From NCBI GenBank assembly GCA_049694275.1, contig JBAVQS010000018.1, positions 1-9,884 of the forward strand: a stretch of DNA of 9,884 nucleotides. The letters run 5' to 3'. Of this stretch, positions 5,902-9,884 are shown piece after piece. The notes beneath the pieces were generated by a model. It had not been told where the DNA came from. It saw only the letters and a program-made list of their open reading frames with translations, and searched no databases. Made by a program: the position numbers and the translations under genes. The stretch's first letter is position 1. Every line of letters begins with the position of its first letter. The stretch is from JBAVQS01 sp049694275 (GTDB taxonomy: Bacteria > Chloroflexota > Anaerolineae > UBA4142 > SHND01).

Positions 5902-6303
5902 TTATTTGACTTCGACGGTTGCGCCAACTTCTTCGAGCTTTTTCTTGCCCTCGGCGGCCTCGGTCTTGGAGATAGCCTTTTTGACCGGAGCGGGAGCGCT
6001 GTCCACCAGGTCTTTGGCTTCCTTGAGACCCAGCGAGGTGAGCTCGCGGACGACCTTGATGACCGGGATCTTTTGCGCGCCAACTTCCTTCAGAATCAGA
6101 TCGAACTCTGTCTTTTCTTCGACCACAGGGGCGGCCGCGCCGCCGGCCGGTGCGCCGGCCGCGCCGGACATGGCCGCAACGGCGACCGGAGCGGCCGCCG
6201 AAACACCCCAGTGCTCCTGGAGGGCCTTGGCGAGCTCGGCGACCTCGAGAACACTCAGCGTGTCGAGGGTATTCATGATGCTCTGAACTTTTTCGGATGC
6301 CAT
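5902..6303 (-). CDS. rplL: 50S ribosomal protein L7/L12
   Basis: A 133-residue acidic stalk protein that dimerises on L10 and recruits translation GTPases such as EF-Tu and EF-G. The N-terminal dimerisation domain is at about 1-35. A flexible Ala/Gly/Pro linker (near 36-60, including AGAPAGGAAAP) follows, and then the conserved C-terminal domain with KTEFDLIL at about 64-71 and the GLKEAKDLVDSAP segment that contacts the GTPases. Length is slightly above the usual 120-130. ATG at 6303 is preceded by AAGGAG with 6-nt spacing. It follows rplJ by 47 bp and presumably shares its transcript and attenuator. The TAA stop is followed by a strong hairpin. Confidence 0.97.
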   Translation of the reverse strand: MASEKVQSIMNTLDTLSVLEVAELAKALQEHWGVSAAAPVAVAAMSGAAGAPAGGAAAPVVEEKTEFDLILKEVGAQKIPVIKVVRELTSLGLKEAKDLVDSAPAPVKKAISKTEAAEGKKKLEEVGATVEVK

Positions 6304-6350
6304 TTGAGTCTCCTTGTAAAAATAGAAATGTATTTCGGGCTAATGACGAA

Positions 6351-6887
6351 CTAGGCGGGCTGCCCCGCCCCTTCACCCTGCTCGGCGCGAGCCTGGAGGG
6401 TGCGGAGCAACTCGGAGAGCGCGCCGTTGAGCACGCCGACGAGGTTGGAAGCCGGGCCATTCAGTGCGCCCAGAACCTGGGCATACAACTGCTCGCGCGT
6501 GGGCAGCGACGCCAACTGCTCGACGCCCTTGGCGTCGTAGATCGATTGGCCGACGATTGCGCCGCGTACGGGCAGGTTTTTTTCCTTGAAAAAGGCATTG
6601 ATCACGCGGGCGGGACCGGAAATTTCGCTTGTCAGGAATGCGACGGCGGTCGGGCCTTCGAGCAACTGCTCGGGCGCCGGGAGACCGGCCTCCTTGAGCG
6701 CAAGGAGCACCAGGGTGTTCTTGGCGACGTGATAGCTTGCCTTCATCCCGCGCAGCTGGTTGCGCAGGTTGGCCAAGTCGGGCGTTGGAAGCCCGCGATA
6801 ATCAGTAATGATAATCGCCTGGGACGCCTGGATATTTTTGGTTAACGCTTGTACGAGCTCTTGCTTGTCATCGCGACTGATCGGCAA
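6351..6887 (-). CDS. rplJ: 50S ribosomal protein L10
   Basis: Base of the ribosomal stalk. It binds 23S rRNA and carries L7/L12 dimers on its C-terminal helix (LNGALSELLRTLQAR, near the end). The N-terminal PISRDDKQELVQAL and the IIITDYRGL segment are typical of L10. I chose TTG at 6887, giving 178 residues beginning PISRDDK. AGGAGG at 6901-6896 is 8 nt upstream of it, while the alternative GTG at 6896 overlaps the last base of that Shine-Dalgarno, making it an unlikely start. L10 with L12 is a known autoregulator of this gene pair, and the leader just upstream carries both an L10-binding element and a terminator. Confidence 0.95.
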   Translation of the reverse strand: MPISRDDKQELVQALTKNIQASQAIIITDYRGLPTPDLANLRNQLRGMKASYHVAKNTLVLLALKEAGLPAPEQLLEGPTAVAFLTSEISGPARVINAFFKEKNLPVRGAIVGQSIYDAKGVEQLASLPTREQLYAQVLGALNGPASNLVGVLNGALSELLRTLQARAEQGEGAGQPA

Positions 6888-6908
6888 CTGAACCACCTCC
6901 TAGTCTAT

Positions 6909-6943
6909 AAAAAAATCTTTGTGTCCTGCCGACACAAAGATTT
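6909..6943 (-). terminator. Attenuator terminator before rplJ
   Basis: On the minus strand AAATCTTTGTGTC and GACACAAAGATTT form a perfect 13-bp stem with a GGCAG loop, followed by four further T residues. It ends 7 nt before the rplJ Shine-Dalgarno. The position between rplA and rplJ means it controls the ratio of rplJL to rplKA rather than ending the operon. Confidence 0.85.
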
Positions 6944-7043
6944 GTGAGCTTGCAACGCGCGAGCGCGTATGCTGTAGCGATCTTTGCCTCGGCAGGAGAT
7001 TAAGCGACAGGTTGCTTACGCAACTTGCCGCGCCTGCTGTCAG
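6911..7043 (-). promoter_or_regulatory. L10 leader with antiterminator and terminator
   Basis: The 187-nt gap between rplA and rplJ holds an L10-type leader. On the minus strand CTGACAGCAGG (7043-7033), a GTTGC-GTAA-GCAAC hairpin (7024-7011) and CCTGCCGAGGC (6996-6986) match the conserved pattern of r-protein L10 leaders, in which GCAGG pairs with CCTGC next to a kink-turn. The segment TCCTGCCGAGGCAAAGAT (6997-6980) can also pair with ATCTTTGTGTCGGCAGGA (6941-6924) of the terminator, with one G-G mismatch and one G-U pair. This is the architecture of an antiterminator that L10 binding would dissolve. The same logic is established for Bacillus subtilis rplJL; its operation here is inferred. 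Confidence 0.85.
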
Positions 7044-7074
7044 TGGCTGATATCGAATTGTTTGTTACTTTGCA

Positions 7075-7794
7075 TCAAGATGCGACGGGATGCAAATTCT
7101 GCGCAGCCGCCGGATCGACACGGATGCCGGGCCCCATGGTAGGAGCGAGCACAATCTTTTTGAGATAAATCCCTTTAGCCCCGGCGGGCTTGGCGCGCAT
7201 GATTGCGTCCAACAGCGCCGAAAGGTTCTCAAGCAACTGGGCCTCGGTGAAATTGGCCTTGCCAAAGATGGTGTGAATGCCGCCGGTCTTGTCGGTTTTG
7301 AATTCGACGCGACCGAGACGGAGCTCTTTGATCAACTGAGGCAATTGCTCAGGCGGAACAATGGTGCCGGCCTTGGGGCTGGGCATCAAACCGCGCGGGC
7401 CGAGCACCTTGCCGAGGCGGCCGACTTTGCCCATCAACTGAGGCGTGGCGACGGCGACGTCGAAATCCGTCCAGCCACCCTCGATCTGCTTGATGACGTC
7501 GTCGCTGCCGACGAAATCGGCGCCCGCTTCGCGCGCGAGACGGTCCCCGTCCCCTTCGGCAAAGACGAGGATACGCACCGTCTTGCCGGTGCCATTCGGC
7601 AGGAGGATGACGCCGCGAACCTGCTGATCCGCCTGGCGAACGTCGAGACCGGTCTTGAAATGCACTCCGACCGTCTGGTCAAATTTCGTATACGAAACCT
7701 GTTTGAGCAGGCTGATCGCTTCTTGCGGCTGGTATTCCTTGTCGTGATCGACCTTTTTTGCCGCGTCCTGATATTTCTTGCCGTGCTGGCTCAT
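7075..7794 (-). CDS. rplA: 50S ribosomal protein L1
   Basis: A 239-residue protein of the L1 stalk, which binds 23S rRNA helices 76-78 and helps release E-site tRNA. It has the two-domain L1 layout: an N-terminal segment with the EAISLLKQ motif, a middle domain with LPNGTGKTVRILVFAEGD and the conserved KVGRLGKVLGPRGLMPSPKAGT, then the C-terminal return with RVEFKTDKTGGIHT and MGPGIRVD. ATG at 7794 is preceded by AAGGAG with 7-nt spacing. It lies 106 bp after rplK. It is the only gene here ending in TGA, showing that TGA is a stop codon in this genome. L1 commonly represses its own operon mRNA; I could not confidently locate an L1 site. Confidence 0.97.
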   Translation of the reverse strand: MSQHGKKYQDAAKKVDHDKEYQPQEAISLLKQVSYTKFDQTVGVHFKTGLDVRQADQQVRGVILLPNGTGKTVRILVFAEGDGDRLAREAGADFVGSDDVIKQIEGGWTDFDVAVATPQLMGKVGRLGKVLGPRGLMPSPKAGTIVPPEQLPQLIKELRLGRVEFKTDKTGGIHTIFGKANFTEAQLLENLSALLDAIMRAKPAGAKGIYLKKIVLAPTMGPGIRVDPAAAQNLHPVAS

Positions 7795-7900
7795 TTCTAT
7801 TCTCCTTGTGGTTTTGGCGCGCGTTGTCGCGCTCCCACGCTACCGACCCAAGGCCACACCCCATCGATTGGGAATGCCGACGCTTGCGGTCTATTTGCGC

Positions 7901-8326
7901 CTAGTCCTTGACGTCAATCCCCATGCTGCGCGCGGTGCCTTCGATCATTTTCATCGCGCCTTCGACGTCCACCGCATTCAGGTCTCTCATTTTCTGCTCT
8001 GCGATCTCGCGCACCTGCTTGCGGGTCACCGTGCCCACCTTGTTGCGGTTCGGCACACCGGACGCCTTTTCGACGCCGGCCGCCTTCATCAAGAGCACCG
8101 GCGCGGGCGGCGTCTTTAATATGAACGTGAACGAGCGGTCCTGGAAGATGGTGATTTCGACCGGGACGATCATGCCAGCCATGCTCGCCGTGCGCGAGTT
8201 GTAATCCTTGCAGAACTGCATGATGTTGATGCCGTGCGGGCCAAGCGCCGTACCGACGGGCGGCGCAGGCGTCGCCTTGCCCGCAGGCACCTGGAGCTTG
8301 ACGATTGCTTTAACTTTCTTGCCCAT
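7901..8326 (-). CDS. rplK: 50S ribosomal protein L11
   Basis: A 141-residue protein of the GTPase-associated centre, binding the 23S rRNA thiostrepton loop together with L10/L12. The N-terminal domain shows KLQVPAGKATPAPPVGTALGPHGINIMQFCKDYN, nearly complete family consensus. The C-terminal RNA-binding domain has GTVTRKQVREIAEQKM and the closing GTARSMGI. The ATG at 8326 is fixed by the conserved GKKVKAIVKLQ start. No Shine-Dalgarno sequence is visible before it: the preceding bases are heptamer repeats (8332-8352). It lies 74 bp after nusG, in the usual order. Confidence 0.97.
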   Translation of the reverse strand: MGKKVKAIVKLQVPAGKATPAPPVGTALGPHGINIMQFCKDYNSRTASMAGMIVPVEITIFQDRSFTFILKTPPAPVLLMKAAGVEKASGVPNRNKVGTVTRKQVREIAEQKMRDLNAVDVEGAMKMIEGTARSMGIDVKD

Positions 8327-8331
8327 AGAAT

Positions 8332-8352
8332 CAGTAACCAGTAACCAGTAAT
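8332..8352. repeat. Heptamer tandem array before rplK
   Basis: Three adjacent 7-mers, CAGTAAC, CAGTAAC, CAGTAAT, beginning 5 nt upstream of the rplK start codon and occupying the position where a Shine-Dalgarno sequence is expected. On the minus strand the unit reads GTTACTG. Confidence 0.75.
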
Positions 8353-8357
8353 CACTC

Positions 8358-8385
8358 GTCAGAAAGGTCAGAACACGGTCTGACG
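8358..8385. repeat. Overlapping alternative stem-loops between nusG and rplK
   Basis: GTCAGA at 8367-8372 pairs with TCTGAC at 8379-8384 around a 6-nt loop. A second copy at 8358-8364 (CGTCAGA) can instead pair with 8379-8385 (TCTGACG), giving 7 bp with a 14-nt loop. The two structures exclude each other. No U-tract follows, so this is not a clear terminator. Confidence 0.5.
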
Positions 8386-8400
8386 CGTGACTATTGAGGA

Positions 8401-9285
8401 CTATTTTTTCTCGACCTGGAGTAAATCTAGCTCAACGGGAGTCTCGCGACCAAAGAACGAGACGAGCACGCGAACCTTGCCTTTGGTCATATCCACGTTA
8501 TCCACCGTGCCGTGGAAATCAGCGAAGGGACCATCAATGATGTGGACGGTCTGCCCCGTGCGAAAGGTGACATGGACCTTGGGCTCGGCGGCCTCCATGC
8601 GTTTTAATATCTTGGTCACTTCTTCTTCGCGCAGAGGGACCGGCTTGTCGCCCGAGCTCACAAACCCGGTCACGCCCGGGGTATTGCGCACGACGTACCA
8701 GGCCTCGTCCGAGGTCGGCTCGCCCTGCTCCAACTCCATCATCTCGACCAGGATATAACCGGGAAAGACACGCCGCTCGATATTCCGCCGCTGCCCTTCC
8801 TTGATCTCGACCTCTTTTTCGATCGGCACGACGACGCGATAGATGCGATCATGCATGCCCATCGAAACGATGCGCTGCTCCAGGCCCTTTTTAACCTTGT
8901 TCTCGTACCCGGAATAGCAATGCACGACATACCAGGCATGCTTGTAGACTGGCGCGCCGGCCGGTTGCGCGGCGAGCAGAGCCTCGCTCGTCTGTTCCGC
9001 GGGCGCGGGCTCTTGCGCCTGCTCTTGCTCGACCACCGCCGCGCCGGGCTCAGGCAACTTGACATCCCCCCACGGAATCTCCATCTCTTCGGATTCCTGA
9101 TCCTCCGCTTCGCGGGATTCCTTGTCCTCAGATTCCGCGCCGGCCTGCGGGAGATCCGTCTCCATATCACCGGTCACGATATCGGGAAGGGGCTGGGAGT
9201 TCTCGACCTGAGCGTGTAGCGCTTGAGACTCGGATTGTTCCTGTTCCTCGTCCTGCGGCTGCCCTGTCAGCGTATCTTGATCCAA
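8401..9285 (-). CDS. nusG: Transcription termination/antitermination factor NusG, acidic N-terminal extension
   Basis: A 294-residue NusG, which binds RNA polymerase and affects elongation, Rho termination and transcription-translation coupling. The NGN domain begins near residue 116 (KHAWYVVHCYSGYENKVKKG), with FPGYILVEM at 174-182 and NTPGVTGFV at 201-209. The KOW domain is at about 240-280 (GQTVHIIDGPFADFHGTV). The first 110 or so residues are an extra low-complexity tail with about 30 acidic and 3 basic residues; typical NusG is about 180 residues long. The TTG start at 9285 is supported by AGGAAAGG with 5-nt spacing, overlapping the secE stop codon 11 bp upstream. Alternative internal ATGs (residues 41 and 68) lack such a site. 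Long acidic tails are also known in actinobacterial NusG. Confidence 0.95.
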   Translation of the reverse strand: MDQDTLTGQPQDEEQEQSESQALHAQVENSQPLPDIVTGDMETDLPQAGAESEDKESREAEDQESEEMEIPWGDVKLPEPGAAVVEQEQAQEPAPAEQTSEALLAAQPAGAPVYKHAWYVVHCYSGYENKVKKGLEQRIVSMGMHDRIYRVVVPIEKEVEIKEGQRRNIERRVFPGYILVEMMELEQGEPTSDEAWYVVRNTPGVTGFVSSGDKPVPLREEEVTKILKRMEAAEPKVHVTFRTGQTVHIIDGPFADFHGTVDNVDMTKGKVRVLVSFFGRETPVELDLLQVEKK

Positions 9286-9296
9286 ACTAGCCTTTC

Positions 9297-9539
9297 CTAT
9301 GGAAACAGTGAGATAATCAAACGAACCAGATTCGACAGCATGAGATCGATCACGCCCAAAAACGCGCTCATCGCGATCACCGTCAAAACGACGATGATCG
9401 TGAGATTGGTCGCCTGGTCACGTGTCGGCCAGACCACCTTGCGCAGCTCGGCGAGCGTCTCGCGCCAAAAACGCGCGAGTCTGTTCTCGCGCGCTACCTC
9501 TTGTCTTGCTCTTGCCACGTCCTTACCTTTCTCAGGCAT
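9297..9539 (-). CDS. secE: Preprotein translocase subunit SecE
   Basis: An 80-residue small subunit of the SecYEG channel in the cytoplasmic membrane. It has the single-helix SecE form: an N-terminal amphipathic helix (ENRLARFWRETLAELRKVVWPTR, with the conserved WPT at 37-39) followed by one membrane segment at about 44-68 and a short hydrophobic tail. ATG at 9539 starts 3 nt after the rpmG stop codon with no strong ribosome binding site, suggesting translational coupling to rpmG. It is followed within 11 bp by nusG, the near-universal secE-nusG pair. Confidence 0.95.
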   Translation of the reverse strand: MPEKGKDVARARQEVARENRLARFWRETLAELRKVVWPTRDQATNLTIIVVLTVIAMSAFLGVIDLMLSNLVRLIISLFP

Positions 9540-9542
9540 AGT

Positions 9543-9707
9543 TTACTTGGTCTCGCGATGCACCGTATGCTTGCGGCAGAACCGGCAGTATTTCTTGAGC
9601 TCAAGGCGCGCCGTCGTATTCTTCTTGTTCTTTTCCGTGGTGTAATCACGCCGTTTGCATTCGCCACACGCCAGCGTCACTGTCAATCGATTTTCTTTCT
9701 TGGCCAT
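9543..9707 (-). CDS. rpmG: 50S ribosomal protein L33
   Basis: A 54-residue zinc-ribbon ribosomal protein of the large subunit. Two CxxC pairs are present, CGEC near residues 14-17 and CRFC near 43-46, making this the zinc-binding (C+) form of L33. The sequence opens MAKKENRLTVTLACGECKRR and contains TTEKNKKNTTARLELKKYC, close to the family consensus. ATG at 9707 has no visible Shine-Dalgarno; degenerate heptamers directly abut it. Its place between tuf and secE is common in bacteria, where rpmG is often co-transcribed with secE-nusG. Confidence 0.93.
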   Translation of the reverse strand: MAKKENRLTVTLACGECKRRDYTTEKNKKNTTARLELKKYCRFCRKHTVHRETK

Positions 9708-9735
9708 ATTCGCTGTTTGCTATTAGCGGCTCGCT
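9708..9735. repeat. Degenerate heptamer array abutting the rpmG start
   Basis: On the plus strand four 7-mers, ATTCGCT, GTTTGCT, ATTAGCG, GCTCGCT, are adjacent and begin at the base before the rpmG ATG. Units share a T at position 3 and a GC core at positions 5-6. The degeneracy makes this call less certain than the other arrays. Confidence 0.5.
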
Positions 9736-9755
9736 GCTAGGAACGATCTTGCATG

Positions 9756-9796
9756 CGTTAGCCGCTAGCTTGCTCCGCTAACGGCTAACGGCTAAC
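9756..9796. repeat. Heptamer array with inverted partner between tuf and rpmG
   Basis: Three adjacent 7-mers, CGCTAAC, GGCTAAC, GGCTAAC, at 9776-9796, beginning 17 nt past the tuf stop codon on the minus strand. CGTTAGCCG at 9756-9764 is a perfect 9-bp inverted copy of 9782-9790, so the array can fold into a hairpin with a 17-nt loop. It may act as a weak terminator or processing site between tuf and rpmG, but no U-tract follows. Confidence 0.65.
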
Positions 9797-9812
9797 AGTT
9801 ATCCGCTTTCTC

Positions 9813-9884
9813 CTATTCCACGACCTTCGTAATGACCCCGGAGGCCACCGTGCGGCCCCCTTCCCGAATCGCAAAGTGGCTCCC
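9813..9884 (-). CDS. tuf: Elongation factor Tu, C-terminal end (partial)
   Basis: The last 23 residues and TAG stop of EF-Tu, the GTPase that delivers aminoacyl-tRNA to the ribosome. The visible residues GSHFAIREGGRTVASGVITK match the conserved end of domain III (RFAIREGGRTVGAGVVTKI in most bacteria). The gene runs off the right edge of the window. Its place before rpmG-secE-nusG supports a conserved tuf-led gene block. Confidence 0.93.
   Translation of the reverse strand, partial: GSHFAIREGGRTVASGVITKVVE

Noticed and set aside
6888..6896. GTG at 6896 as the rplJ start
   Set aside because: Its first base is part of the AGGAGG Shine-Dalgarno. TTG 6887, 8 nt downstream, fits both the spacing and the L10 N-terminus.
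7816..7833. GCGCG/CGCGC hairpin between rplK and rplA as an L1 binding site or terminator
   Set aside because: Only a 5-bp stem with a 4-nt loop in GC-rich sequence, no U-tract, and no recognisable L1-site pattern.
7090..7911. 273-codon plus-strand frame opposite rplA
   Set aside because: A mirror of the rplA reading frame with no recognisable domain. rplA itself is a complete family match.
8332..9796. Heptamer arrays as a CRISPR array
   Set aside because: Units are 7 bp with no spacers between them and no cas genes nearby.

Overview
This window looks like a chromosomal segment of a bacterium, most likely a member of the Chloroflexota. That placement is inferred from the ribosomal cluster order, a NusG with a long acidic N-terminal extension, a T-box in front of leuS, and moderate-to-high GC with heptamer-filled spacers; it rests on no database search. 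Every confidently called gene is on the minus strand, so transcription runs from high to low coordinates.

Layout in reading order. From the right edge come the last 23 codons of tuf (EF-Tu), then rpmG (L33), secE, nusG, rplK (L11), rplA (L1), an L10-type regulatory leader, rplJ (L10) and rplL (L7/L12). This is the classic tuf-secE-nusG-rplKAJL block, and a strong hairpin closes it. Next is a compact unit: tRNA-Ala(CGC), a 233-residue protein with an N-terminal helix-turn-helix and a GEGSK/FSNSDP domain, then tRNA-Ala(GGC). The two tRNA genes lie exactly 800 bp apart and the gene sits 16 bp and 9 bp from them. A Leu-specific T-box riboswitch (specifier CUG, T-box motif, intrinsic terminator) follows and controls leuS. 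Beyond leuS is a decayed stretch (about 1125-1886) with stem-loops and a plus-strand gene remnant broken by two in-frame TGA codons. Last is an IS4-superfamily insertion sequence whose 14-bp inverted ends lie at 1-14 and 1111-1124.

How it works together. The right two thirds make translation and transcription machinery: EF-Tu, the L33/L11/L1/L10/L12 proteins, the NusG elongation factor and the SecE translocon subunit. The rplJ leader can be read as a complete attenuator. A conserved L10-binding element contains an 18-nt segment that can pair with the 5' arm and loop of the terminator just before rplJ, with only one non-pairing position, so free L10-L12 would favour termination. leuS is controlled by tRNA-Leu charging through the T-box.

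The most unusual features are the tRNA-Ala/ORF/tRNA-Ala unit, the explicit L10 attenuator, and several unrelated 7-bp tandem arrays in intergenic spacers, two of which lie where a Shine-Dalgarno sequence would be expected (rplK and rpmG).
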